From NCBI RefSeq assembly GCF_000380165.1, contig NZ_KB904691.1, positions 126,565 to 190,564 of the forward strand: 64,000 nt of DNA. The letters run 5' to 3'. This stretch comes from Wenjunlia vitaminophila DSM 41686 (GTDB taxonomy: Bacteria > Actinomycetota > Actinomycetes > Streptomycetales > Streptomycetaceae). A program made the translations under genes and the position numbers. Under the pieces are notes generated by a model, which saw nothing but the letters and a program-made list of their open reading frames with translations, did not search any database and had not been told where the DNA came from. Below are positions 1 to 8,187 of this stretch, in pieces; position 1 is the stretch's first letter, and every line of letters begins with the position of its first letter.

Positions 1-1349
1 TCGCCGCGATCCGGGCCGCTCAACTGGGGCTGAGCACAGCCATCGTCGAAGAACGCTACTGGGGCGGGGTCTGCCTGAACGTGGGCTGCATCCCGTCGAA
101 GGCGCTGCTGCGCAACGCGGAGTTGGCGCACATCTTCACCCAGGAGGCGAAGACCTACGGGATTCGGGTCGATGGCCAGGTCAGCTTCGACTACGGCGAG
201 GCGTTCCAGCGCAGCCGCCGGGTGGCCGACGGCCGGGCCAAGGGTGTCCAGTTCCTGATGAAGAAGAACAAGATCACCCAGTTCGAGGGCCGGGGGAGCT
301 TCACCGACGCGAACACCATGACGGTGACGCGCAAGGACGGCAGCAGCGAGACGGTCACCTTCGCTCACTGCATCATCGCCACCGGCGCCTCGGCCAGGCT
401 GCTGCCCGGCACCTCGCTGAGCGAGCGCGTGGTCACCTACGAGGAGCAGATCCTCTCGGACAACCTGCCCGGGAGCATCGTCATCGCGGGGGCCGGCGCC
501 ATCGGCATCGAGTTCGCCTACGTGCTGCACAACTACGGCGTCAAGGTCACCATCGTGGAGTTCCTCGACCGGATGGCGCCGCTGGAGGACGAGGAGATCT
601 CGGCCGAGCTGGCCAAGCGCTACCGCCGGCTGGGGATCGACGTCCTCACCTCCACCCGGGTGGAGTCCATCGACGACTCCGGGGACAAGGTCCGGGTCAC
701 CGTCACCAAGGACGGGCAGCAGCAGGTCCTGGAGGCGGACAAGGTCCTGCAGGCCATCGGTTTCCAGCCGCAGGTGCAGGGCTACGGCCTGGAGAACACC
801 GGGGTGCGGCTCACCGAGCGGGGCGCCATCGACGTGGACGGCCGGGGCCGCACCAGCGTGCCGCACATCTTCGCCATCGGTGACGTCACCGCGAAGCTGA
901 TGCTGGCGCACGCCGCCGAGGCGATGGGCGTCGTCGCGGCCGAGACCATCGCCGACGCCGAGACGATGGAGCTCGACTACGTGATGATCCCGCGGGCGAC
1001 GTACTGCCAGCCGCAGATCGCCAGCTTCGGCTGGACCGAGGCGCAGGCCCGGGAACGCGGCTTCGACGTGCAGGTCGCGAAGTTCCCGTTCATGGCGAAC
1101 GGCAAGGCCCACGGGTTCGGCGACACCACCGGGTTCGTGAAGGTCCTCAGCGACGCGAAGCACGGCGAGCTGCTGGGCGCACACATGATCGGCCCGGAGG
1201 TCACCGAGCTGCTGCCCGAGCTCACCCTGGCCCAGCAGTGGGACCTGACCGTCCACGAGGTGGCACGGAACGTTCACGCCCACCCGACGCTCAGCGAGGC
1301 GGTGAAGGACGCGATCCACGGACTGGCCGGCCACATGATCAACATGTAG
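1..1349 (+). CDS. lpdA: Dihydrolipoyl dehydrogenase, 5'-truncated by window edge
   Basis: Flavoprotein disulfide reductase that reoxidises dihydrolipoyl groups of 2-oxoacid dehydrogenase complexes with NAD+. The reading frame is already open at base 3, so the true start and the first FAD glycine motif lie upstream of the window; the GTG at 81 lies inside the active site and is not a start. Visible are the redox disulfide motif CLNVGC followed by IPSK (bases 72-101), the second nucleotide-binding motif [13 protein letters not shown] (about 490-530), the FAD segment FAIGDVT (about 870-890), and the C-terminal catalytic HAHPTLSE (about 1279-1302) with the His-Glu pair. The C-terminus is complete. 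A very strong hairpin follows 31 bp after the stop. The aceE gene at the other end of the window is a possible functional partner. The family call is secure; which 2-oxoacid complex it serves is not shown. Confidence 0.95.
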   Translation, partial: AAIRAAQLGLSTAIVEERYWGGVCLNVGCIPSKALLRNAELAHIFTQEAKTYGIRVDGQVSFDYGEAFQRSRRVADGRAKGVQFLMKKNKITQFEGRGSFTDANTMTVTRKDGSSETVTFAHCIIATGASARLLPGTSLSERVVTYEEQILSDNLPGSIVIAGAGAIGIEFAYVLHNYGVKVTIVEFLDRMAPLEDEEISAELAKRYRRLGIDVLTSTRVESIDDSGDKVRVTVTKDGQQQVLEADKVLQAIGFQPQVQGYGLENTGVRLTERGAIDVDGRGRTSVPHIFAIGDVTAKLMLAHAAEAMGVVAAETIADAETMELDYVMIPRATYCQPQIASFGWTEAQARERGFDVQVAKFPFMANGKAHGFGDTTGFVKVLSDAKHGELLGAHMIGPEVTELLPELTLAQQWDLTVHEVARNVHAHPTLSEAVKDAIHGLAGHMINM

Positions 1350-1380
1350 GACAGTCCGTGGTGCCGCCGGTGGCGGTATC

Positions 1381-1437
1381 CCCGCACGGAACGGGCCTAC
1401 CTGGTGCGATGCACCAGGTAGGCCCGTTCCGTGCGGG
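1381..1437. terminator. 27-bp perfect inverted repeat, terminator
   Basis: Arms 1381-1407 and 1411-1437 are exact reverse complements with a 3-nt loop (GAT). There is no U-tract on either side, as is usual for actinobacterial terminators. It lies 31 bp after the lpdA stop and about 160 bp beyond the stop of the convergent kinase gene, so it can end transcription from both sides. Confidence 0.85.
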
Positions 1438-1600
1438 CTTGCGACCCGTGGGGGCGGCGGGCCGGAGCTTCCCCGGCGCGAACCCACGGGTCTCCCCGTG
1501 TGTGTCAGGCCGGTGCGTCCGTGGGTTCAGGTGAAACACGAGGATGCCGACCGGGCAGAAACAGCGCGGGCCGGCAGGCTGTGGCTGGCGGCCCCGACAT

Positions 1601-2599
1601 TCACACCGGTGGCTCGGTGAAGAGTTGCAGCAGCCAGTGGGCGCTTTCTGCGGCGCCCGTGGTTGTGGTTGCTCCGGGGAAGAGGCGGCCCCAGGAGCAC
1701 GCGCGGCCAAGAGCACTCAGTCGCCACGCCAGGGTCACCGCGCGTCGCAGTTCCGCGCTCGTCCGACCGCCTCCCGTCCAGGGTTCCAGGTAGGCGTCCC
1801 GGAGCCGTGGCAGAACTTCGGAGCCGTATCGTGCACTGGCTGCCCGGGCCGCGACCGGGAAGCTGCAGAAGGGGTGGGAGACCGCGGCGTCGCCCCAGTC
1901 GAAGAATATGAATCGGCCTGGCTCTGGGTTGAACAGCTGGCCGTCGTGCAGGTCGGAATGGTCGAGGGAGTCAGCGATGCCCACGTCGGCAAGTTCCGTG
2001 CACCAGTTCACCAGGCGCGGCCGGAGTTCATGGAGTCTCTTGAGGTCGTCCGGCCGAAGTGCGGTGTTCTCCGCGACGACCCGGTCGAAGACGTCAGGAA
2101 GCGCGGTGGTGCGCGCGCCGGGGACACCGAGCAGTTCCATCTCGTGAGCGTGCGGAGCAAGCGCGCGCTGCATGCTCGCGTACTGGCCCAGGAGCTCCTC
2201 CCAGACCCGTGGATCGGCGGGGCTGCGGTTGAGCAGGTCCCCGAAGAGCTCGCCGCCGTGGGGAAGCAGCGACCAGCCGTGGTCGACATCGACGGCGAGG
2301 GGTTGCAACACGTGCTGCGGCACCCAGTGGGCCAGGGCCGAGGTCAGCGTCGCCTCGAAGGCGCTGGCGGGCGGGTTGGCTTTGAACCACACGGCGTTGT
2401 GCCCCTCGACCGGCAGGCACACCAGAACAGACCACGGTCGTAGCCGCACGCTCCGTTGCCCCGTCTCGTGTAGGCCGCGAGCAGCGAGCTCGCGCTCAGC
2501 CCATCCGAGGGCAGCGTCTCGCCAGGCTTCCTGCTCCCAGGGCGTGACCGCATCTTGGTACTGGCCCCGGTCCACGACCGTCGACGCGTCATGTCGCAT
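1601..2599 (-). CDS. APH/choline-kinase-fold small-molecule phosphotransferase
   Basis: About 332 aa from the ATG at 2599. It has the kinase fold of aminoglycoside phosphotransferases: catalytic loop HSDLHDGQ (residues 214-221, catalytic Asp in SDLHD) and metal-binding DWGD (234-237). The segment VWFKANPP (about 70-77) probably supplies the ATP-binding lysine. The substrate is unknown; many such actinobacterial proteins are annotated as aminoglycoside kinases without evidence. Start choice: the frame stays open to 2806, but the segment upstream of 2635 reads as basic low-information sequence. ATG 2635 (MANRR) is the main alternative; ATG 2599 has a weak GGGATGG upstream and begins where the protein starts to look conserved. 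It stands alone, convergent with lpdA. Confidence 0.75.
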   Translation of the reverse strand: MRHDASTVVDRGQYQDAVTPWEQEAWRDAALGWAERELAARGLHETGQRSVRLRPWSVLVCLPVEGHNAVWFKANPPASAFEATLTSALAHWVPQHVLQPLAVDVDHGWSLLPHGGELFGDLLNRSPADPRVWEELLGQYASMQRALAPHAHEMELLGVPGARTTALPDVFDRVVAENTALRPDDLKRLHELRPRLVNWCTELADVGIADSLDHSDLHDGQLFNPEPGRFIFFDWGDAAVSHPFCSFPVAARAASARYGSEVLPRLRDAYLEPWTGGGRTSAELRRAVTLAWRLSALGRACSWGRLFPGATTTTGAAESAHWLLQLFTEPPV

Positions 2600-2954
2600 C
2601 GCGCCATCCCAGCATCGTGCCCGCCGGTTCGCCATCGATTTTCGGCGGTGAGGTTGCGGGTGCCCCGGGTGGTCCAGGGCTTGCCGGCCGGGCAGGGCGG
2701 CGTCCCTGGGTCCCCGCGGGCGGTTCATCTCGTCGATCGGCGCCGACCCGAGCCTCCTCGACTTCACCCGATCGCAGACGATCGGACGAAGTGAGAACTG
2801 CACCATCCTGAAGTCGCGTCACTGACTCGAAGTACCCCCAAGGTGACAGAACACCCCAGGCCACGTGGGCAGAGACCCAGCGGGGCTCAGCGGAACTCTC
2901 GGATGTCGCACAGAAGCCGGTTGGCCGGGAGGTCGCGGTGCGCCCCCCGCCCGG
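2600..2954. other. Intergenic region upstream of the kinase
   Basis: 355 bp between two leftward genes. The left part is still open in the kinase frame (to 2806) but shows no convincing start. The right part is less GC-rich and contains an inverted repeat at 2767-2784. I see no small gene that I can support. Confidence 0.5.
2767..2784. promoter_or_regulatory. Operator-like palindrome
   Basis: CCGATCG (2767-2773), a 4-nt spacer, and CGATCGG (2778-2784) form a perfect 7-bp inverted repeat. It lies upstream of the leftward kinase gene in a less GC-rich stretch, so it could be a repressor site. No neighbouring regulator is an obvious partner. Confidence 0.35.
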
Positions 2955-3377
2955 TCAGCCCAGGAAGCTCAGTCTGACCTGGCGACGCGGGTTGTCCACG
3001 TTGGTGTCGACCAGCACCACCGACTGCCACGTTCCCAGCGCCAGCTCCCCGCGGACGACCGGGAGGGTGGCGTGCGGGGGGACCAGCGCGGGCAGCACGT
3101 GGTCCCGCCCGTGTCCCGGGGTGCCGTGCCGGTGACTCCACCGGTCGTCCGCGGGCAGCAGGTCCCGCAGCGCCGCCAGGAGGTCGTCGTCGCTGCCTGA
3201 GCCGGTCTCGATCAGGGCGATGCCCGCGGTGGCGTGCGGCGTGAAGACGTTCAGCAACCCGTCGCGACCCGACGCCACGTCGTGCAGGAACGCCGCGCAC
3301 TCCCGGGTGAGGTCGTGGATGGACTCGCTGGCGCCGGTGATGACGTCCAGGGTGCGGGAGGTGAAGGTCTCTGCCAT
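2955..3377 (-). CDS. YjbQ/UPF0047 family protein
   Basis: 140 aa, the normal length for this single-domain family of small beta-barrel proteins. Family landmarks are FTPHATAGIALIE (about 45-57), which carries a conserved His and Glu, and HRHGTPGHGRDHVLPAL (about 82-98). Some members have been reported to have weak thiamin phosphate synthase activity, but the physiological role is not settled. Start at ATG 3377 (MAETFTSR) matches family length; the frame stays open far upstream only because of GC bias. It is leftward, 221 bp downstream of the TPR protein gene. Confidence 0.85.
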   Translation of the reverse strand: MAETFTSRTLDVITGASESIHDLTRECAAFLHDVASGRDGLLNVFTPHATAGIALIETGSGSDDDLLAALRDLLPADDRWSHRHGTPGHGRDHVLPALVPPHATLPVVRGELALGTWQSVVLVDTNVDNPRRQVRLSFLG

Positions 3378-3598
3378 GGCTCCATGGTCTCGCGGTCCGG
3401 CGCGCCGGGGCGAGCGGCCGGACGCCCCGTCACACCGGGCGCTGGACGGCCACCCGATCGGCGGGCGCACGCCACTCCGTCCGGGCCCCCGGTCCGGGGA
3501 GCCACCGAGCCGGGAGCAACGGAGAGGTGCCCCGCCGGCCGCCGCGCAGCGGCGCTTGCATAGCCGGCGGGGGAGGGAACGGTGGAGGGGTGCCCCGC

Positions 3599-4804
3599 TC
3601 AGCGGGGGGCGGGCCCACGGGGCCCGGGGGCGGCGCAGTGCTGGCGGAGCCGGGCGGCCCGGGGAACCCTGGTGCGGGCGCCCTCGTCCTGGAGGATGGC
3701 CAGGGCCTCGTCGAGGGGTGCGCGGGCCTGCTCCGGGCTGCCCGCGGCCAGGCGCAGCTCCCCCAGGTCCACCAGGGCCTGCGCCAGCTCGCAGCGGTCG
3801 GGCAGGGCCCGCAGGGCCGCGACGGCGCGGTCCAGCGTCCGCCCTGCCTCCCGGGACCGGCCGAGGGCCGCGAGGGCGCGGCTGCGGTGCCGGTCCAGCA
3901 CGGCGGGGGCGAGCCGGTCCGCGGTGCCGTGCACCAGCTCGGCGGCGGCGTCGAACAGGGCGAGGGCGTCCTGGGGGCGCCCCTGACCCAGCCGGACCAG
4001 GCCGAGCCCTTCCACCGCCGCCGCCTCGCCACGGGGGTGATGGGCGCCGCGGTCCAGCCGGGCGGCGCCCCGGAACTCGTCCTCGGCCTGCGCCAACCGG
4101 CCCAGTGCCAGGGAGCCGGTCCCTGTCTGCACGCGCATCCTGGCCTCGGCCCGGGGATCGGCGCAGCGGGCCGCGGCCCGCACCCCGCGGTGGTGCAGCG
4201 CCACCCACTCCCGGGGTTGGCCGAGGCGGTCGTGGAACGTCCACAGCGCCTCGCAGAGCTGCCAGACCAGGGTGTCGCAGCCGTACTCCTCGGCGGCGCG
4301 CACGGCGGCTTCCTGGCCGCCCCGGTCCCCCAGGAGGTCGTACAGCGCTCGGCCGCCGCGGCGGTCGGCGGGGGCCTCGGCCGGGGGCCCGAGCCGCCAC
4401 CTGCCGGGGGCCGCGGACGCGTCGAGGCGGATCACGTGCCGCAGGTGGGCCTCGAGCATCCGCCGGACCGCGGCCCGGCGGGCGGCGGGCGGCTCGTGCC
4501 GGAGCGCCTCGGCCGCCGCGTGGTCACGGACCACCGGGGGCATGCGGTACCGGCCGGCGTCGGCCGGTGCGAGCAACGCGGCGCGGGTCAGCTCGGCGAG
4601 GCACCGCGTCACCACGGCGGGACCGGCCTCGACCGCCGCGGCGGCCACGGCCGGCTCGAACCGGGGCTGGGCGTACAGGCCGAGCAGCCGGTAGAGGCGG
4701 GCGGCCGGTGGGCCGAGGGCCCGGTAGGCGGAGTCGACCCCGGCGAACCCGGCCGCGGGCGTCACCGCGCGCCCGGCTCCGGCGCTCGCCGCCCCCTGCC
4801 CCAC
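3599..4804 (-). CDS. TPR-repeat protein resembling the C-terminal half of a STAND/AfsR-type regulator
   Basis: 401 aa. Residues about 25-95 (SAYRALGPPAARLYRLLGLY onward) resemble the winged-helix-like module that follows the NB-ARC ATPase in actinobacterial STAND and SARP regulators. Residues about 170-385 are Ala/Leu/Arg-rich paired helices typical of tetratricopeptide repeats (for example ALALFDAAAELV and AQALVDLGELRLAAG). There is no Walker A motif and no N-terminal DNA-binding domain, so this is either a stand-alone TPR scaffold or the surviving half of a longer regulator. GTG start at 4804 has GGAGG five bases upstream, so the short form is a real translation unit. The end contains a low-complexity PGPRGPAPR tail. 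Function unknown. Confidence 0.7.
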   Translation of the reverse strand: MGQGAASAGAGRAVTPAAGFAGVDSAYRALGPPAARLYRLLGLYAQPRFEPAVAAAAVEAGPAVVTRCLAELTRAALLAPADAGRYRMPPVVRDHAAAEALRHEPPAARRAAVRRMLEAHLRHVIRLDASAAPGRWRLGPPAEAPADRRGGRALYDLLGDRGGQEAAVRAAEEYGCDTLVWQLCEALWTFHDRLGQPREWVALHHRGVRAAARCADPRAEARMRVQTGTGSLALGRLAQAEDEFRGAARLDRGAHHPRGEAAAVEGLGLVRLGQGRPQDALALFDAAAELVHGTADRLAPAVLDRHRSRALAALGRSREAGRTLDRAVAALRALPDRCELAQALVDLGELRLAAGSPEQARAPLDEALAILQDEGARTRVPRAARLRQHCAAPGPRGPAPR

Positions 4805-4927
4805 GATCGCCTCCGTTCGCCACGCGGTTGACCCGGTGTCACCACCGTAGGGCCCAGCACTGACACTGACGCCGGGTACTCGGGTTCCGGTGGTCGCTCG
4901 GGTTGGCCTGACGGCCCCGCAGGTCCG

Positions 4928-5314
4928 TTACCCGTTCCCCACGGCCCGGTGGGCGCCCACCCGCGCACCGGTCCCGGTCAGCGGTTCGCCGTCGAGCAGG
5001 TGTTGCCTGCCCCAGGCACCCAGCGGTGCCAGGGCGTCGTTGAGGGAGACGCCCCTCGGGGTCAGCGAGTACTCGACGCGGGGAGGGACCTGGTCGTACA
5101 CGTGCCGGTGCACGATCCCGTCCTCCTCCAGCTCCCGGAGCTGGGAGGTGAGCACTTTCTCGGTCACCCCTGGAATCAGCCGACGCAGTTCGCCGAAGCG
5201 GGACGGCTTCTCGTTGAGGGCCCAGAGGACCAAAACCTTCCATCTCCCGCCGATGACGTCCATGGCCGCGTCGATTCCACAGTGATGGGCTCCTGGCCGC
5301 CGACTTGTTGCCAT
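4928..5314 (-). CDS. HxlR-family winged-helix transcriptional regulator
   Basis: 128 aa. It carries the HxlR signature: N-terminal CGIDAAMDVIGGRWKVLVLW (a Cys at about residue 12, then the first helix), the recognition region RFGELRRLIPGVTEKVLTSQ, and the wing PRVEYSLTPRG. In this family the N-terminal Cys often senses thiol-reactive or quinone compounds; here its position is compatible with that, but the role is inferred. ATG 5314 is preceded by GGAGGG six bases upstream. The gene is divergent from the imine-reductase-like gene across 91 bp that contain a candidate operator, so it probably controls that neighbour and itself. Confidence 0.92.
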   Translation of the reverse strand: MATSRRPGAHHCGIDAAMDVIGGRWKVLVLWALNEKPSRFGELRRLIPGVTEKVLTSQLRELEEDGIVHRHVYDQVPPRVEYSLTPRGVSLNDALAPLGAWGRQHLLDGEPLTGTGARVGAHRAVGNG

Positions 5315-5405
5315 GCCGTTCCCTCCTGTCGGCCCGCCCCTCGGAAAGCCACTTACCTGGAAGTGCGTACTTGATTGTTTCGTGGGCCGCGCACAGCCTA
5401 ACTGC
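5315..5405. promoter_or_regulatory. Shared divergent promoter/operator, HxlR - reductase
   Basis: 91 bp between divergent genes. CACTT (5350-5354) and AAGTG (5361-5365) form an inverted repeat, and AAGT (5361-5364)/ACTT (5369-5372) a second overlapping one, so 5350-5373 looks like an HxlR binding site. The rightward gene has no clear ribosome binding site; TTGATT (5371-5376) and CAGCCT (5394-5399) at 17-bp spacing would give a leaderless or nearly leaderless transcript with the operator over the -35 box. This promoter reading is inference. Confidence 0.5.
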
Positions 5406-6299
5406 ATGAACATCAGTACGGATACACGAACTCCGCTCACCCTTCTCGGAACTGGCGCCATGGGGACGGCGCTCGCCCATTCCTGGCTCGGGGCCGGGCA
5501 TCCGCTGGCCGTGTGGAACCGCACCCCCTCCCGGGCGCAACCGCTCGCCGCCCAGGGGGCCGAGCTCTTCGCGTCCGCGGCCGACGCCGTCGCCGCGAGC
5601 CGCCTGGTGGTGGTGTGCCTGCTCGACGACTCCACGGTCGGCGAAGCCCTCGCGGGCGTGGACCTGCGGGGGAAGGACCTGGTCAACCTGACCACCGGCA
5701 CACCCGCCCAGGCCCGGTCCCGCGCCGAGTGGGCACAGGCGCGCGGGGCGCGTTTCCTGGACGGCGGAATCATGGCGGTCCCGCCGATGATAGGCGCGGC
5801 GGGCTCCGGTGGATATGTCTTCTACAGTGGTTCACGTACCCTCTTCGACACCCACCAGGAAGTCCTGGCCGTTCCGGCCGGCACTCTCTTCGTCGGTGCG
5901 GACGCCGGATTCGCGGCGCTTCACGACGTCGCGCTGCTGAGTGCGATGACGGGGATGTTCGCCGGCGTCGCACACGCCTTTGCGCTCCTTCGAAAGGACA
6001 ATGTCCCACCGAGGGAATTCGCGCCCCTGCTCGCCGGTTGGCTCACCGCCATGACGCCCTGGGTGCACAAGGCAGCGGACCAACTCCAGGACGGCGACTA
6101 CACCAAGGACGTGGTTTCCAATCTCGCCATGCAGGTCGCCGGAAGCGCGACGCTGCTGCGCACGGCCGAGGAGCAGCAGGTGAGTTCGGAACTGCTCGTC
6201 CCCTACCTGGCACTGATGGAGCGGCGGCTGGCCGGGGGACACGGCGAGGAGGACATCACCGGGGTGATCGACCTGCTGGCGCGGCCCTCGGTCGCCTGA
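5406..6299 (+). CDS. NAD(P)-binding imine reductase / beta-hydroxyacid dehydrogenase-like protein
   Basis: 297 aa. N-terminal Rossmann domain begins with LLGTGAMGTALAHSWL (residues about 12-27) and a WNRT motif that in the beta-hydroxyacid dehydrogenase/imine reductase superfamily favours NADPH. DGGIMAVPPMIG (about 118-129) sits where substrate-binding GG motifs lie. The C-terminal helical half (from about 160) with multiple Met/Ala helices fits the imine reductase C-terminal domain rather than 6-phosphogluconate dehydrogenase. The substrate cannot be assigned. Divergent from the HxlR regulator, which suggests induction by a reactive or xenobiotic compound. Start chosen at ATG 5406 because it places the Rossmann strand at the usual distance; no strong Shine-Dalgarno is seen. 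Confidence 0.85.
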   Translation: MNISTDTRTPLTLLGTGAMGTALAHSWLGAGHPLAVWNRTPSRAQPLAAQGAELFASAADAVAASRLVVVCLLDDSTVGEALAGVDLRGKDLVNLTTGTPAQARSRAEWAQARGARFLDGGIMAVPPMIGAAGSGGYVFYSGSRTLFDTHQEVLAVPAGTLFVGADAGFAALHDVALLSAMTGMFAGVAHAFALLRKDNVPPREFAPLLAGWLTAMTPWVHKAADQLQDGDYTKDVVSNLAMQVAGSATLLRTAEEQQVSSELLVPYLALMERRLAGGHGEEDITGVIDLLARPSVA

Positions 6300-6382
6300 C
6301 GGGAGGCGTCCGGCTGACCGGGGGCTGGGCGTCGGCGGCACGCCCGTCCCCGGGCGCGGTCGTCGGCGGCACCGGGCGGGTG

Positions 6383-6411
6383 AGGACCGGACGACCGGGT
6401 GACCCGGTCCT
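6383..6411. terminator. Hairpin between convergent genes
   Basis: AGGACCGG (6383-6390) can pair with CCGGTCCT (6404-6411); an alternative compact stem GACCGGG/CCCGGTC with loop TGA lies at 6393-6409. It sits between the convergent reductase and L,D-transpeptidase genes and can serve both. Confidence 0.5.
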
Positions 6412-6418
6412 CGACGAC

Positions 6419-7225
6419 CTATTCGGCGAGGAACTCCCGGTCCCCCATCACCACCACCGGGTGCTGCGCCGGGTCCAGGGTGCGCAGCAGTTCGCGCATG
6501 GCGGCCCGGGAGACGCTGACACAGCCGGAGGTGCCGCTGCCGTGGTCGAGGTGGAGCCATATCCCACCGCCCCGGCCCTGGCCCAGGGGACGGGTGGGGT
6601 CCAGCGGGGAGGTGCCGGGCACCCGGTTGTAGTCGATGGCGATGACGTGGTCGAAGTCGTGGTGGGTCCGCGGCGCCCAGGTGGCGGGCGGGGTGAACGC
6701 CGGTGAGGACGTGTAGGGCAGCTTGGCTCCGGGGTCGGGCAGCACGCCGCCCGCGTCGCTGAGGGTGAACACACCGCTCGGGCTCTTCTTGTCGCCCTCG
6801 TGGTGTTCGCGGGTCCAGCCGCGCCTCCCGTTGTGGGCGGGCCAGCTCTCGGCCCGGTGCCAACCCCCGTCCCGGCGGAGGTAGAGCGTGACGGTGGAGC
6901 TGGCGGACGCGGCGTCACCGCCGTGGACCACGACGACCTGGGTGCTCCGCGCCGGGACCCGTTGCCGCAGTCGGGGGCCGAGGTCCGGAATCTGGCGGGC
7001 GTCGGTGGACGGTCCGGGCGTGCCCGGACCGTGGTGCGGGCCGGCGGTCCGGTCCCCGGCCCCGTCGCGGGCGGGGCCGCCGTCCGGGCCACCGCAACCC
7101 GCCAGGCCGACCCCCAGCAGGGTCGCCGTGGCGAGCGCCACCGCCGCACGTGTCCGGCGCGAGCCGTGGCTTTTTTCCCGCCCCCGGCGGGTGTGCCCGG
7201 CCGGGCCGGGACTCAGGCCCCACAT
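6419..7225 (-). CDS. L,D-transpeptidase (YkuD fold) lipoprotein
   Basis: 268 aa. Twin-arginine-like basic N-terminus, hydrophobic stretch VALATATLLGVG and lipobox LAGC (Cys about residue 44) predict membrane anchoring outside the cell. A Gly/Pro/Asp-rich linker follows. The catalytic domain ends with HLDHGSGTSGCVSV (about 225-238), the YkuD motif containing the active-site His and Cys; it also has HHEGDKKSPSGVF typical of the family. These enzymes make or modify 3-3 peptidoglycan cross-links or related cell-wall bonds. ATG 7225 has GGGGGAG upstream. It is divergent from lutA across 185 bp. Confidence 0.9.
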   Translation of the reverse strand: MWGLSPGPAGHTRRGREKSHGSRRTRAAVALATATLLGVGLAGCGGPDGGPARDGAGDRTAGPHHGPGTPGPSTDARQIPDLGPRLRQRVPARSTQVVVVHGGDAASASSTVTLYLRRDGGWHRAESWPAHNGRRGWTREHHEGDKKSPSGVFTLSDAGGVLPDPGAKLPYTSSPAFTPPATWAPRTHHDFDHVIAIDYNRVPGTSPLDPTRPLGQGRGGGIWLHLDHGSGTSGCVSVSRAAMRELLRTLDPAQHPVVVMGDREFLAE

Positions 7226-7410
7226 GGCGGTCTCCCCCTTGTCTGCCCCTTCGTGTCCTGATCTTATGATTCCATCGCCTGTTGTCCGTCACGCCCGATC
7301 GCCCCCGGCGGCCGAGGTCGAGGCCCCCCTGGGCTTGGGCCCACGGTTGCGGCTAAGGTCAATAAGAACGATTCAATTGCCACTGGGGCACCCTCGAGCC
7401 AGGAGGCGTG

Positions 7411-8187
7411 ATGCGTGTCGCCCTCTTCGTGACCTGCGTCAACGACACGCTGTACCCCCGTACGGGGCAGGCGACGGTCACGCTGCTGCGCCGTCTCGGC
7501 GTTGACGTGGAGTTCCCGTCCCAACAGACCTGCTGCGGCCAGATGCACTACAACACCGGTTACCGGCACCAGGCGGAACCGCTGGTGCGGGACTTCGCGG
7601 AGACGTTCGCCGACTACGACGCCGTGGTGGCCCCGTCCGGGTCGTGCGCCGGGATGGTCCGGGACATCCATCCCCGGGTGGCCCGGCGGTCCTCCGGGCG
7701 GGTGGACCCGGAACGGGTGGACGCGGTGGCACCGAAGGTGTACGAGCTGTCGGAGTTCCTGGTGGACGTGCTGGGGGTGACCGACGTGGGGGCCTACTTC
7801 CCGCACCGGGTGACGTACCACCCCACCTGCCACAGCCTACGGCTGCTGAAGGTCGGCGACCGCCCGACCCGGCTGCTGCGCGCGGTGCGGGGCCTGGACC
7901 TGGTGGAGTTGCCGGGCGCGGACGAGTGCTGCGGCTTCGGCGGAACGTTTGCCCTGAAGAACTCCGCGGTGTCCGCCGCGATGTGCTCGGACAAGCTCAG
8001 GCACGCCGCGGACACCGGAGCCGAGGTGCTGTGCGCCGCCGACAACTCGTGCCTGATGCACCTGGACGGCGCCCTGCGGCGGCAGCACTCGGGGGTGCGC
8101 ACCCTGCACCTGGCGGAGATCCTGGCCCGAACGGAGGACGACCCGCACGGCACGAGCTGGTCGCGGGCGACAAGGAGCCTGGCGTGA
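7411..8187 (+). CDS. lutA: L-lactate oxidation iron-sulfur protein LutA
   Basis: 258 aa with two cysteine-rich CCG domains: CVNDTLYPRTG with QQTCCGQMHYNTGY near the N-terminus and HPTCHSLR with DECCGFGGTF around residues 147-180. This is the arrangement of LutA/YkgE proteins, the electron-transfer subunit of the flavin-independent L-lactate oxidation complex that converts lactate to pyruvate. ATG 7411 has AGGAGG at 7401-7406; GTG 7408 is too close to it. The stop overlaps the GTG start of lutB by four bases, so the genes are translationally coupled. No lutR-type GntR regulator or lactate permease is adjacent. Confidence 0.95.
   Translation: MRVALFVTCVNDTLYPRTGQATVTLLRRLGVDVEFPSQQTCCGQMHYNTGYRHQAEPLVRDFAETFADYDAVVAPSGSCAGMVRDIHPRVARRSSGRVDPERVDAVAPKVYELSEFLVDVLGVTDVGAYFPHRVTYHPTCHSLRLLKVGDRPTRLLRAVRGLDLVELPGADECCGFGGTFALKNSAVSAAMCSDKLRHAADTGAEVLCAADNSCLMHLDGALRRQHSGVRTLHLAEILARTEDDPHGTSWSRATRSLA

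Noticed and set aside
2600-2806. N-terminal extension of the phosphotransferase
   Set aside because: Open frame but unconserved-looking, Arg/Pro-rich sequence with no ribosome binding site at the first ATG. Conserved family sequence begins near 2599.
3220-4863. 547-codon rightward frame
   Set aside because: Composed of Arg, Gly, Pro and Ala repeats. It is antisense to the YjbQ and TPR protein genes, which have proper motifs and starts.
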